Positions 1-11,739 of a stretch of DNA of 64,000 bases are shown here, piece by piece. Origin of the DNA: Symbiodinium natans (lineage: Eukaryota; Sar; Dinophyceae; Suessiales; Symbiodiniaceae); assembly GCA_905221605.1 (NCBI GenBank), contig CAJNDS010000990.1, positions 766,235 through 830,234 on the forward strand, read 5' to 3'. A program made the position numbers and the translations under genes. The notes below the pieces were generated by a model, which saw only the letters and a program-made list of their open reading frames with translations, was not told where the DNA came from and ran no database searches. The stretch's first letter is position 1. Every line of letters starts with the position of its first letter.

Positions 1-2045
1 AACCCCACGTCCTCAAGCTGCGAATGCTGCCAGGCAAACCGACCACCCCCAGCGCTTCCGCGCGGACGGCGCGTCAGTTTCTGCCGCCTCGGCTGGAGAA
101 GTTTGTGGACCAAAGCGGGGGGCTAGAGCCTCTAGAGCAAGTCGGCAGTTGTTCTTCTAGGTGCTTTCACAATGTATCGGGAAGTTTGTGTCGCATGAGT
201 GTTAGATCAGCTTGTGCCTGCAGTTCTGTATGCGCTTAATTAGGGTCCAACAGCCGAAGCCCGGCTGCGGGAACGGTGTGAGGCACGAGGCTGTCTGTCC
301 TTTCATCACGCACTTTGCGAGGTGTTTCGAACCACGAGTTGGGGATCTGAGACTGGGAGACCTATCCCCCCCTAAAAGCTCAACAAGCTGGCATCCAGGG
401 GTGCCGAACCGAAGCCTCTTAACAGAGATGCCCTGCAGAAAGAGCCTTCCCACAGAACCTACAATCTACATCAATCTACATTCCCTTCGGCGCAGACATG
501 AGAAGCCCTCTCTGAGCCCCGCATTGTGCCCTGCGACATCCGAAGCCCTTTTAAACCTAAGTACATAAAAAAAGCCTAAGGCCTCTGAGCCGAACAAAAC
601 CAAGAGCCAAGCCCAGGCAGCACGTGGCCTCCGGAAACCTCCGCATGGCACTGAGGCGCATCTGGTTCCCTGGCCACTGCTGCTGGCGGGAGTTCGGGTT
701 GCTTTAGGGGATGTTAGATTGTAGCATTGCAGCTCTTCACGGTTGTAGACAGGACCTGTTGCATGCTCACAACCGCCGCAACCTAGGAACGTCCCTTCGA
801 TCGGAAGGATCTGCGCAGCCTGCCGTTGGAAAGCATGGCTTAGAATCGAACAGTTGAACAGAATCGACACAATACACCTGAATCAACATGCCTGCATCCG
901 CTCTCTAAGCCCCGAACTTCAGAGAATCCAACTCGGAGCCCCCCCTCCCCCCGAAATCCAAAAAAAAAAAGCATTCCCCGGAAGGTGCCTCACATGCGGC
1001 CGCGTGGATGTGAACTATCAGGAGCCCGAGGGTCACCCATTTTTTGCTTTTTTTCCGGGGCCTTTGGGACCTTGAAAATCATGAGCCTTTCACAGCTTCT
1101 TGCCTTCTGGGTAGTTTTGTTCCCGCCACATGAAGGCCCCAGGCCCTGATCCCCAAAACCCGCCGAACCCGCCTGCGGACCGCGTGCAGGGGAGTCCGTT
1201 AGGGGGGGGGTGGGAAGGACCCTCGCTCCTGCGAAACTGCGCTGCACATGTGCGCTCGACTCGGGCTCCGGCCGCGTGGCCTATATGGAGCCCAAAAAGG
1301 TCGCAGGCTTCAGGGCATGTGGGGTGTGTGCGTGTGTGTTTTTGCAGAAGTCCACGACTCAGGTTACTTTGGGTAACGGTGTACACCAAGCCTCTCCAAT
1401 AGCGACTTTTACTTCAGCTAATTCGGCTAAGCCTTATAGTCACCAGAAGGCTCAAAGCTTTAAGCCTTAAAGCTTTGAGGGTGGCTTAGGTTGCGACAGT
1501 ACTTTTCGGCAATCGGGTTTGAGGCGCTGCTTTGGCCAGGGGAAGGTTTAAGCTGTGGCACTTTTTAGTATTGGCCTGCCCAGCCAGTGGGTCGTCGGCC
1601 CTGCGAAACGAACACCTGAGGAGCGACAAGCTGAGGAGGGATCTTGTGTAAGTAACCTTGCTGGCTCACGGTTTAATAGGCCCTCGAACACAAGGGCTTC
1701 AAAAATTGAAGTGAACATGCAAAGCCAGCCTCCGCGCCCTCTTTGTGCAGCACAGGCACGTGGGCACTGCGATGCCCCTTGGGACGCACGTCGGGGACCC
1801 CCTTGCTCAGCCTTGCTCTGGTTTCAAGGGAGGCCCCTTAGATAAACCCTCACAACACTCCCTCGGACACTGCTTCCCCCTGAACCGTAAATCCTGAACC
1901 CTCAAGAACCTCCCTAAACCTAAGCCACAAACCCCTGACACCCCTCACAGCCCGCAAAACACCTGCTCAACCCAAAACCCCTAACCCTGGACCCTCAACA
2001 TCCCTCAACCCTAAACCCTAAACCCTAACCCGTAAGCCCCCCAAG
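1..2045. other. 5' flank without an assignable gene
   Basis: No reading frame here has a recognisable domain. The stretch holds C-rich, CCCTAAA-like sequence from about 1845 to 2035, which leads directly into the first ankyrin exon at 2046. By the pattern seen elsewhere in the window, that block is the 3' end of an intron, so upstream exons of the ankyrin gene may lie here or outside the window. An open stretch at 24-239 has no feature that separates it from chance. Confidence 0.5.
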
Positions 2046-5000
2046 GCTCCTCGTGCTGCTGGAGTCCCCAGCCTTGGACCTCCATCGCCGGGACCTGGAG
2101 GGCCGGACGCCGCTACACCTGGACGCTCAGCAGAGTTTGCCTCTTTTGTCGTGCTTTTGTGGGTTTTTAGGGTTCTTAGGGTTTTGGGGTTGTGGGGTTT
2201 TGGGGTTTTGGGGTTTGGGGCTTTGGGGTTATGGGGTTGCGGGGTTTTGGGGTTTGGGTGTAATGTTTGGGAGGGTTGGGGGGCCCTGCCTGCTTAGAGG
2301 AACACACATCGCGGGCATAGAGGGCTTGCATCGAACCCACATCGCCAGCGCAACACCTTTCGTGGAGGCTTCCACGACATGCAACAAACAAAGTTTACGT
2401 TTTGTCTCTTTTGTTCTCAGGAGCTTGGCCACGGCACCGTAATTAATTGCATCTTGTCGCATGAGCAGACACGTAAGTTTCTCAACCCCCCCCCCCCCTC
2501 TTCCCCTTCCCTGAGAAAAGAATCAGAGCTGGAAGCTACATGCAGCCCAAACGAAGCTCGGAAATGAACAGGAGAGCAGCCCCAGAAACCAAGTCCTTGC
2601 CATAGGCGGTGCTCCACCACCACGGCGATGCTGCCGAGCTGCTCTTGGACGCAGGCGCGAGACCATCAAGGGTCATGGTATGCGAGCCCAAAGAGGCACC
2701 TGCTGCACATGGTAGACTGGATTGGCTCAATCGAAGGAAGCGATCTTCGATATGGGAGACTGCCCACCCCTAGAAACTCTCGTGTCGCAGCTCTGCCCAC
2801 AACGGGCCTGTGCTCCACTAGCAAAGGCGCCGATCCCAGCTTGACGGACTTTGCAGGCGGTCCGTTTGGATCAGGGTCCTGCAGAGGACTTCGCGTTTCG
2901 GAGTCATGGGGTTCGGAGGGCCTGATGACTTGTGTTGCTCAGACATGCCTAATTAGACCTGATAAACCTTAGAATGCCTACAAGCCCTAAAGCATCGAAA
3001 AAACGTCGAAACCCTGGAGCCAAGTATGCTGATCTCTTTGGGATCAAGGCCTTGGGACTTCCGGCTTTTGATGCTAACTGGCTTTTCGGGCGCTTGAGGC
3101 AGGAGCGGGCTCAACAGGCCTAACAGACTAGCTCTGTTGGCTGAGAGCTTACGGTGCCAAGATATGTGTATGGGCTGAAGGTTACTCCCAAACTTTTTTC
3201 AGGACCGACATCCTACACCCCCGAAGCCCGCGACCAAAGCATTCCAAGACTATTCCAAGCCTCCAATGTCTAACGCAACACTTCTGGTAGAACCCTGAAC
3301 CCTCAGCCCTAAACCTAAACCCCCCAGTACCGTTTGAGCCCGCGAGCATCCCTCTGCCTCTCCCCCCCCCACCCCCGAAAAAAAAAAACAAAGCAAAACA
3401 ATGGGAAGAAGCTTCCAGTCAGATCCCACCCAAAATCCACGAACAAAACAGAACCCAAAAACGCTCGAAGCCCTCAAGAACCCTGGCAATGAACCAAGCC
3501 TTAAAGACTGCGAGCCCTGTGAGCCTGCATGAACCCTATGGGCCCTGAACGATGAACCCTATGAGGTCTCGTAAGCCGTATGCCAACCCTACACCCTAAG
3601 CCCTAAACCCTAAGCCCGGAACCCCAAGCCCTAAACCCCAAACCCAAAACCCCCTAACCCCAAACCCTCAACCCTAAACCCCTGACCCCTAATCCCTAAG
3701 CCCTAAACCCTAAACCCCAAACCCTAAACCCGAAACCCTAAACCCTAAACCCTAAACCCTAGAAGCCCAAAGACCTGCAGGCCGCGCGGTCGACTCCGAC
3801 GGCTCCCTGACTCGCCTCCTGGAGGTTCGGCTCGACCCAGGGTCCCCTCCCCTCTCTGGGAATTCGGGGTTTTGGGGTTTAGGGTTTGGGGTTTAGGGGT
3901 TTTAGGGTTTAGGGTTTGGGGTTTAGGGGTTTCGGTGTTTGGGGTTTAGGGTTTGGGGTTTAGGGTTTAGGGTTTAGGGTTTGGGGTTTAGGGTTTGGGG
4001 TTTAGGGTTTCGGGGTTTAGGGTTCAGGGTTTGGGGTTTAGGGTTTAGGGTTTGCTGTTCGATGTTTAGGGTTTTTGTTACGGTTTGAGGCTTTTGCGCA
4101 GTCTGAAAAGAAAAGGAGACAGCGTGGGGGGGTTTCAGAACTGCAACGGCCACGGCCGGGCAACACCGAACAAGACGGAAACCTCCGGAAACCCTAAACC
4201 CTAAACCCCCCTAACCCCTAAACCCCTAAACCCCTAAACCCCTAAACCCCTAAACCCCTAAACCCCTAAACCCCTAAACCCCTAAACCCCTAAACCCCTA
4301 AACCCTTATGTGAAGCTAGCTATGCTGTTGGGTCCTTGGATGGGCTGCTATATAATTTGTTGGGTTCCTACGGAGTTATTGAAGGGGTTAAACCCTAAAC
4401 CGTAATTTACAAACTCTAAACCTTCAACTCCAAACCTTAGACCCCAAATTCTACGAAGGCAGAGGGTTAATTTGGGGAGGGTGAGGGGCCCGTGTCAGGA
4501 GGGGGGGCAGTGCCAGAAGGCACACGTAAACCAACAAAGTGCCCGTGGTCGCCTTCCGCCGTACCCCGCAGCCTTAAGCCCGAATCTCAAGTTCTGACGT
4601 TTAGCGAAGGACCTCGCGCGGGGGCGGCGGAAGCAGGAGGAGGTGGGAACCTTTCAAAGTTTCACCTCAAACCCTCCACATCCCTAAGCCGTAAAAAGCT
4701 AAGCATCCCCAAACTCGAACCCATTTAGGTCCTCCCATAAAAACCCTCACACCCCTTAAACCCTTCAACCCTTCAGCCCTTCAACCCTAAACCCTAAACC
4801 CCTCAACCCCTTAAGGGTTGAAGGGTTAAAGGGTAAACCCTTAAGCCTTAAGCCCTTAAGCCCTTAAGCCCTCAAGCCCTTCCTTAAGCCCTTAAACCCT
4901 TAAACCCTCAAACCCTCAAACCCTAAATCCTGACCCTGAACCCCTCAACTCAACAACCCTTTTCTTCGGGTGTGTGTGTGTGTACTTCATCATAATGGAG

Positions 5001-8000
5001 GGTTCCTCCCTTCAGCCCGAAGCTCCCAAAGCCCTGGGCCTCCGAATCCCAAATCCTGAAGAAGTACGTGCAGATGTACACACATATGGGGGTTTCGAAA
5101 TAGGGGACCTTTTTTGGGTCCCTTTAAGGGGATTCTATTCTATTTGGGGTATAAAGGGGTACCCCGTTATTTTGGGAAATGCCCATACGTGTGTTTGTAT
5201 GTGCATACATATGCACACACACACACACTGAGATGTATTTGCTTGTGCACATGCTACATACAAAACAACGTCTGTACCTCCTGTGTATAATGTGAACACC
5301 CGCCGGCAATCATGAACGTCGTCTTGGGCGAGGCCGAGAAACTCACAGCTCTGAAAATCTTTCGACTTCATTCAGATAGTAGTTTTACAAAGTTCAAGCG
5401 AAGTTCAGCCACTTTCGAAGTGTGACTTCGCGTTCTTGTGCCGAGCGCAAACTGTTACAAAAAGCATACGCAAAAGTCAAAAGCGCCAAAACGCACAAAG
5501 GCCCCCCCCCCCCCAGCAAGAACAAAGGCCACAAAAAAGGCTCCAAAAAGGCTCCACAACACCCCAAAAGGCCCAAACCGAAGGGGTAAAAGCATGCACC
5601 CAAAATGACCTTCACATTCCCGTGGACGCTCACAGTGAAGAGGTCAAGGATCCCTAAGTGGCCCAAAGTGTCCGTGGTTTACATCCGAGCGGGGAATCAT
5701 CAGGTGGTTTCTTGACTCATAGAGGTCTGCCTCATAGACAATCAAGTTTCAACAGTACATACGTACGTGCATGCATGCATCCATCTAGAAATGTGCCAAA
5801 ACGGGGTCAATAAATCTCAAAGCCTACCAGTGCGCCGAGTGTTCCTCATGCCGGTACCGTTTGCGGTGCGTCGAGTCGGGTGGCTCCGCTATGGACCCAC
5901 CCTGTGCCCCCAAGGTTCCCATCCCCTGAGCTCCTCCAACCCAAACCCTCAACTTTCTGTTTCTTGGCACCTTGTTCCAAATAGTCCCTCACATGATGAA
6001 AGGAACCCACCGTCGGTTTGCCAGTCCCTGTCAACACAGGACTATCGCCAGCGTCTGCGAAGCGAAGAGCTGCAGGATAGCATGTGGTTCGCTCGGGAGG
6101 CGGGGGGGAATGCCCAGGCCTCTTCGCAATGCAGTCAGGATTACCTTCGCTCCTCGTTTGGGCCCCCCTCCCCCCGCCCCCAAAGGCAAAAATCAGAGGT
6201 CAAGAGCTCAGAAGGGTTGTCGATGATAGGCTGCATCTGTGGAGGCCCATGAAACTGTTTTAGGCTCCCACCGCCCCGCTTCGGTTGTCTGACTCGTGAC
6301 GAGTTCTGAGCCCAAAAACCTCGAAGCAAACCTCAAACCCGACTTTGGAGCGGCTTCTGCTTGTCACAGGGTTCAGGTTGACGTTCAGCGAAGCTTTGAT
6401 TGGGGGAAGCTTGAGAATTATGGCGGGCGTCCGGGAGGAGGTCTCAGTGTTCTGTACCCCGGGCACGTGGAACCACATTTGCAACGGGAAAGCGCCTCGT
6501 TGCGGCGAATTGCTTGGCTACTCACGGCCCCATATGACAATGATGAAAAAGGCGCCATACTTTCGGGTTTGGCCCTATACCCAAGGTAAGCTAAACAAAA
6601 CGTTGCGAAACGGATCCCTAAACTACAAACGGCCCTGAAACCCTGCAGCCAAAACTCTTCAACCCCCCAAACTCCATGACCTTCAGCTCCCCGGTTTGCC
6701 CTTTGAATTTGGAGTGTTTGAGGGTTTGCCGTTGGTTTCTTGGGGTTTTGGGGCCTGTCGGGTTTCTGTGGTATCATCTGCTTATTGGGGGCAATGCTGG
6801 ACATGATAGGCGGACAACAGCGAGCTGGGTGCCTTCGGCATCTTCGATGGAGGCCCTTGAAGCCTTGATGGGTGTTTTAGGGTTTAGGGTTTCCTCGAAA
6901 TCTTGCAAGCGAGGGCTTTACAACAAGAATCTACAACCGACATTGTTAAAATTTCCCTTGTTTGTGGAAAAGAATCTTAGGCAAACTACAACAGCAGTAT
7001 GGCTTCAGACACTTAAAGAAAGCTGCTGAACGCTAGGCGCCTAGCCTGCCGGGAGGCTTGCCAGGCTTGCCCTGAGATTTGCGGTAGAAAAACCCTGTGC
7101 CTTGTATTAAAAAAGGAAGGCCCAACACCCTAAAGTCCATCAAGCCCTCATTAAACTCCAAACCGCGTAAACCCTAAACCCTAAACCCTAAACCCTAAAC
7201 CCTAAACCCTAAACCCTAAACCCTAAACCCTAAACCCTAAACCCTAAACCCTAAACCCTAAACCCTAAACCCTGAACCCTGAACCCTGAACCCTGAACCC
7301 TGAACTGGAACCCTGAACCCATGAGCTCCTCAACTTCCGTAAGTCCTACACCCCAAACCCCCCAAAACCCCGAAGCGCCACGTAACATTGCGCAGCCTCC
7401 TGCGAGGCGTCTCTGACCTGGAAGAGACAAGTGAGGCCGAGGTGAGGGAAATGGGAAATCGGCTTTAGGCCTTGTAGGGCTTAGGGCTTAGGGTTTAGGG
7501 TTTAGGGTTCAGGGTTTAGGGTTTAGGGTTTAGGGTTCAGGGTTGAGGGTTTAGGGTTTAGGGGCTAGGGTTTAGCGCTTACTGTATTTCCTCTCTATCC
7601 GTGCTTGGCAACTTAAGTCAGTCTCTGCAAACCCGGTTTAGTGTGTTTTGTGGGTCTTGAAGCTGCTTTTCGGGGAGGCCTTTCGGGCTTTGTTTGGGAG
7701 TTGCAGGGCCCACTACCATCCGCAAGATCATGTGCTCTTCGGGCCAGTGATTCGAACCGGCCATCCACGTTCATTGTTTATCTCCCAATGTAGGCGTACC
7801 CCTAGATTGTATACCCCCAAAAAGAATAGTCCTCAAAAAGGGGACCCCAAATAGGTACCCGGCCTTGGGGAAATCCCCGTGTAGGGCTACGGGAAGAGAG
7901 GACTGGATGGATGCTGTCGCCCGAGAATACCGGGAACGATGTGCCACGCGGATGCCACAGAGAAGCCTGCTGTTCGGTATATCAAAGTCATGGAAACGAC

Positions 8001-11000
8001 TAGCAACCATAGTAGGCAGGTGGGCAAGAAGGCTCAACGGCTTCCCAATCATGAAACCTTCGAATTCAGACCAATATGACCCAGCAAATGCATTCCGGAG
8101 ACCAGCGCAGCGAGCGCTCAGGAACGCAACCGCGAAGTGCCGCAGGCTCGTCAGGATCCGACTGGTTCTGGGAAGTTTCAGCCTTTCGTGACAGGGGGGT
8201 TTGAGGGCTTAGGGCTTTAGGGAATTGCAGGGAAGCGGCACCCGTTAAACTCCAGACACCATAATGTGCACGGGACCACCCAAAATCTCGAAAGCCCCAA
8301 ATGTAACCCTCAACCCTAAACCCAAGAAAAAAACCCTTTGCAAGCCCCCACGACGTCTCCACGGAAGGAGGCTCCCGCGGGCAAAGCTCCTACCAATCCC
8401 TTCGAGCGGCTCTTCCGCGCGCGGGAGGTGGGAACCTGCGGTACCTGGGACTAATTCCCTACAGTTCTTTGGGCTATGCCGTCCCAAGAATGAAGGGGGT
8501 AGATGAAACCGTACCAAGCTGTAGACTCTCTCTTCAAGAGATGACCCCAAAAGCGATCCCGAATCTTCGCACCACTATCCCCCAAGGCCCAACGCCCAGT
8601 GGGCATCCCCCGCACCTCGGAACCCCGAAAACCTTTGAAGCCTTTACCTCGAAAAGGCGCAGGCGCTTTCTGAAGCTTTGAAAAGGGTTCCGAAGCCGAA
8701 TGGAACCTAAGCCCATCCTAAAAATCCTAAGCCTTTGGCCGTGCCACAAGAGGCCGGCAGCGACAGCCGCAAGCGCCCCAGGGTGCAGAGCCTACCAAAG
8801 CGCAGCTCGGCCCGGTTGGAAGCGGTGTGCTTTCGGGGGTTTAGAATCACCTCACCAATTCACTTCTCCCATCCGGAAAGAACGGCCAGTGACGTCTAAT
8901 ACTATGTGAGTTGTTTTTTAATACAAGGAGGGGAATCTGTTTACCATTCGGAGCTTGGTGGACCTCTGGAGCTTGAGGCTAAAAAGGGTCCGACTGCCAC
9001 AGGGACTGGTGGTGCAAGGACGGCATGGAAACACCTGTTTCGGATTTCGAGCCCTGCACCGGCTTCCATTCTAGCTGCCAACACAAGGAACTCGTGTGTT
9101 GACTGTGTCGGCAGGATTGTTAGGTATTTACGCAAGGCCCCCTAAGCCTAGAGCGTCGTCCTAGGCCGCCACTCCTGCTCAGACACGGAGAAGGGCTTGG
9201 CAGACCGCCGTGCGGCAGATGAGGCAGGGGGGGGGGGGGGGGGGGTGATTCAGGGTTTAGGGTTTAGGCTTTAATAGTAGGTTTTAGGGTTTAGGCATGC
9301 TTCATCTTGCAATCCAAGGCTTCAGGGCCTCGCGGCTTGTAGCACTGAAGGATCTTGGGCGTTGGAGCGGCTCTTGGTGCGACTACAGCGCTCACCACGC
9401 ACCACCTCTACAGAAAGCCACCAAAGTATGATGCCCTCCAAGACGCACGGAGCTGGGAAACGTCCGAAGAACCGTAAGTTGTTCAATCCCAGAGGCCCCT
9501 TGAACCCGAAAGACCTCTAAACCATGAGAGGACATAGAAATGCATGACTTGAAACTCAGAGTTCTAAACTCCAAACCCTGAAACCCCAGAGAAGCAGAAT
9601 TTTCGGGCTCGGGAGGATCGCTTGGAAGCCTTCCGCCGGCGGGTGGCCGCACAGCCCCCCAAGAGCTGCGGCTTTCCTGCAGCTCTTGGGGCTTTGGGGG
9701 CTTTGGGGGCTTTGGGGGGCTTCGGAGTTTTGAGGCTTTTTAGGGTTCTGGGTTGAAGGGTTAGGGTTGCGGGGTGTTAAGGGTGCCTCGTGCCCGTAGT
9801 CCCTTTTAGGGTTCTTTTGCAAACCCTTCCATGGATTGAGGGCTTAGGGTTTTAGGGTTTGGGGTGTTGAGTTCAGGGTTCAGGGGGTTTTCCGGGTTTA
9901 GGGATTTCGGATTTGGGGCTTAGGGCTTGGGGCGTTGGGGTTTTGAGGCTGCTCTCCTAGCATTGAAGGCTCGGAAATCTTGTGGATCCTGGCACCCTAG
10001 AGGCTTGGAATGGTCCGAGGCCCTAAACCCTGAATCCCTGACATCCTAAATCCCCAAACCCTAAATCCATGAACCCTGAGCAGAAATTCTTGGGCCCAAG
10101 CAAAACCCTCCCTAAACGCCCCCAACCCCCCCCCCACCCCCACCCCCCCAACCCCCCCGCTTCTGAGAGCGCTTCCCCACGAGGCGAGGAGCTGCCATGG
10201 CCTTCGGGCCCGCCAGACAACCCGGTGCACCTGCACTCCAAGATGCCCAAAGACAGGGTTTAGGCTTTAGGGTCTAGGGTTTAGGGTTTATTCTTCTTGG
10301 TGTAGGGTCTAGGGTTTAGGATTGAGGGTTAGGGTCGAGGGTTTAGGGTGGGGCTCTCAGAGATCTGGACTCTGTTTGTGTTTTTTGTTGGGGGGGGGGG
10401 GGGGCTTTGGGGGGGCGTTAGGGGTTGTTAGGGGCTTTGGGGGATTAAGGGGTTTAGGGATGTACATGAGACCCCAAATTTGGAGACCTTGGCATGCAAG
10501 CATTGTGCTGTCAGAAGCTGTCCGGTTTCTCTTGTTGCTGCCTTCTGTCACCAGCTGTCCCTAAACCACTAAGCATTCTGCTGTCCAGTTTCTGTTGTTG
10601 CTGCTTTCTGTCACAAGCTGTCCCTCAACCCTAAAGCATTCTGCTGTCAGAAGCTGTCCGGTGTCTCTTGTTGCCGTGTGAGCGCAAAGGCAGCTCCGGA
10701 GAAGAGCGCCTGAACCCTAAACCGCCCCTAAACCCTAAACCCTAAACCCTAAACCCTAAACCCTAAACCCTAAACCCTAAACCCTAAACCCTAAACCCTA
10801 AACCCTAAACCCTAAACCCTAAACCCTAAACCCTAAACCCTAAACCCTAAACCTAAACCCCTAAACTAAACCTAAACCCTAAACCTAAACCCTAAACCCT
10901 AAACCCTAAAAACTAAACCCTAAACCCTCAATCCGACGGCTAAGCCCGCCCTCCGTCCCCCTTCAGGAGCTTCTTCTCTCCACGCTGCGAGAGGCGCTGC

Positions 11001-11739
11001 GCCGCTGGCATCCTGACAAGGTGCTTCTTCTTTTGTTTTTTTTTTGGGGGGGGGGGGGGTGCGGGGGGCATGGGGGGGGGGGTGGGGCGGTCGGGGGGGT
11101 CTTCGGTTTGTTTGTTTTTTTTTTAATTATTTTTTTCAGGGAGGGTGGACGATTTTAGGTTTACAAGTTTACAAGGTTTTGTTCAACGGTTCCCAAACCC
11201 CAAACCCTGAACCCTCAACCCTGACAACAAACCTACGTCTACGCAAGAGGTGCTGGCGCAGCTCGCGCAGGCGCTGCCGCCGGTCGAGAAGGAGAAGGCC
11301 GACCCAATTGGAGGTTTAAAGGGATTTTGTGGGGCGCAGGGTGGTTGCTGGGGTTGAAGGGGTTTAAGGGGCTTCGAGTGGGGGGGGGGGGTATTTAGGA
11401 TTTGAGGGGTCAGGGTGTGCTTAAGGTTTGAGGCTGTTGGGGGTTTATGGGCTTGGAGGCGAGTTAGGGCGCTGGATGGACTCAGGTGTTGGGGTGGTGT
11501 ATGGTTTATGGGCTGTTGGGTGCACCGCCCCAACGCACACAATGGTCCTGTAACCCTGAATTATAATTCTACCCCGCCCCAGGACCCTAGAACCACTGAA
11601 CTTTATATGACCCCAGACCTCTCTCCCCTCCTCCCCCTTAACCCTAAGCCCCAAGGCGGCGCAACGAGCCACGGCCCTGGCACAGCAGCTGACGGCCACC
11701 AAGGCAGCCTTTGCGGCGCCACCAGTCTTCGAGTCATAA
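2046..11739 (+). CDS. NFKBIL1-like ankyrin repeat protein (multi-exon, 5' end uncertain)
   Basis: Reconstructed exons: 2046-2121 (ankyrin, ending GRTPLHL), 2606-2677 (AVLHHHGDAAELLLDAGA, which completes the repeat in frame), 3781-3841 (possible third ankyrin segment), about 7385-7440, 8345-8427 (ends LFRARE), 9616-9654 (DRLEAFRRRVAAQ), 10184-10257 (has LPWP), 10966-11020 (LREALRRWHPDK), 11250-11300 and 11656-11739 (helical, ends at TAA). Ankyrin repeats followed by a PWP segment, an RRWHPDK box and a helical tail are the layout of the NF-kappa-B inhibitor-like 1 family, whose role is poorly defined. Donors are GT except GA at 2122 and 11301. Joins after 2121 and 8427 and from 10966 onward keep phase; some small exons between 2678 and 10183 are probably missing. 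Any ankyrin plus J-like protein remains an alternative. Confidence 0.6.
3296..3765. repeat. Degenerate CCCTAAA telomere-type block (C-rich on +)
   Basis: Runs of CCCTAAA and close variants (CCCTAAG, CCCCAAA, CCCTCAA), densest from 3590 to 3760. It ends 15 nt before the acceptor of the exon at 3781, so it is the 3' part of an intron. Confidence 0.85.
3868..4075. repeat. Degenerate TTTAGGG telomere-type block (G-rich on +)
   Basis: TTTAGGG and TTTGGGG units start about 25 nt after the exon that ends at 3841. Together with the CCCTAAA block to its left, this places the short exon between oppositely oriented telomere-type arrays. Confidence 0.85.
4192..4310. repeat. Octamer array (CCCCTAAA)n
   Basis: About a dozen near-perfect copies of an 8-nt variant of the heptamer. 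It is homogeneous, unlike the mixed blocks around it, which suggests recent local tandem expansion. Confidence 0.85.
4737..4955. repeat. CCCTTAA/CCCTCAA variant block with internal inversion
   Basis: C-rich telomere-like units containing short inverted stretches, such as CCCCTTAAGGGTTGAAGGG near 4807. The region between 4310 and 7380 has no convincing exon apart from this kind of sequence. Confidence 0.7.
5103..5184 (-). repeat. Dispersed GGGGTACCCC repeat, copy 1
   Basis: The reverse complement aligns by eye with the copy at 50671-50775: a GGGGTACCCC core, then a TACCCCAAA segment and an AATCCC..TTAAAGGGACCC segment in the same order and spacing. About 80 bp, no coding potential. Confidence 0.6.
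5181..5231. repeat. TG/CA microsatellite hairpin
   Basis: A TGTGTTTGTATGTGCATA stretch is followed immediately by CATATGCACACACACAC. This is an imperfect inverted repeat made of TG and CA runs. Confidence 0.7.
7166..7315. repeat. (CCCTAAA)n array grading into (CCCTGAA)n
   Basis: About 16 perfect CCCTAAA units followed by five CCCTGAA units, upstream of the candidate exon at 7385-7440. Confidence 0.9.
7478..7575. repeat. TTTAGGG telomere-type block
   Basis: G-strand units begin about 40 nt after the GTGAGG donor at 7441 and mirror the CCCTAAA array on the other side of the same exon. Confidence 0.85.
7794..7880 (+). repeat. Dispersed GGGGTACCCC repeat, copy 2
   Basis: Shares the ordered blocks GTACCCCT, TATACCCCCAAAAA, AATAGTCCT and AAAGGGGACCCC with the copies at 50671 and 29750. 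It ends in GGGGAAATCCCC. Confidence 0.6.
9657..9691. repeat. Perfect 13-bp inverted repeat at an exon edge
   Basis: CCCCAAGAGCTGC (9657-9669) and GCAGCTCTTGGGG (9679-9691) are exact reverse complements around a 9-nt loop. It starts two bases after the last clearly coding codon of the 9616 exon of the ankyrin gene, so it spans the probable exon/intron boundary. Confidence 0.9.
10505..10675 (+). repeat. Imperfect tandem repeat, unit about 60-70 bp
   Basis: The segments GCTGTCAGAAGCTGTCCGG, TTCTCTTGTTGCTGC, TTCTGTCACCAGCTGTCCCT and AAGCATTCTGCTGTC recur in order about two and a half times. It lies inside the intron between the 10184 and 10966 exons and has no coding signature. Confidence 0.75.
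10728..10935. repeat. (CCCTAAA)n array
   Basis: One of the longest homogeneous heptamer arrays in the window, with a degenerate tail (CCTAAA, CCCCTAAA). It ends about 30 nt before the acceptor of the WHPDK exon at 10966. The same intron begins with TTTAGG-type sequence at 10258. Confidence 0.95.
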
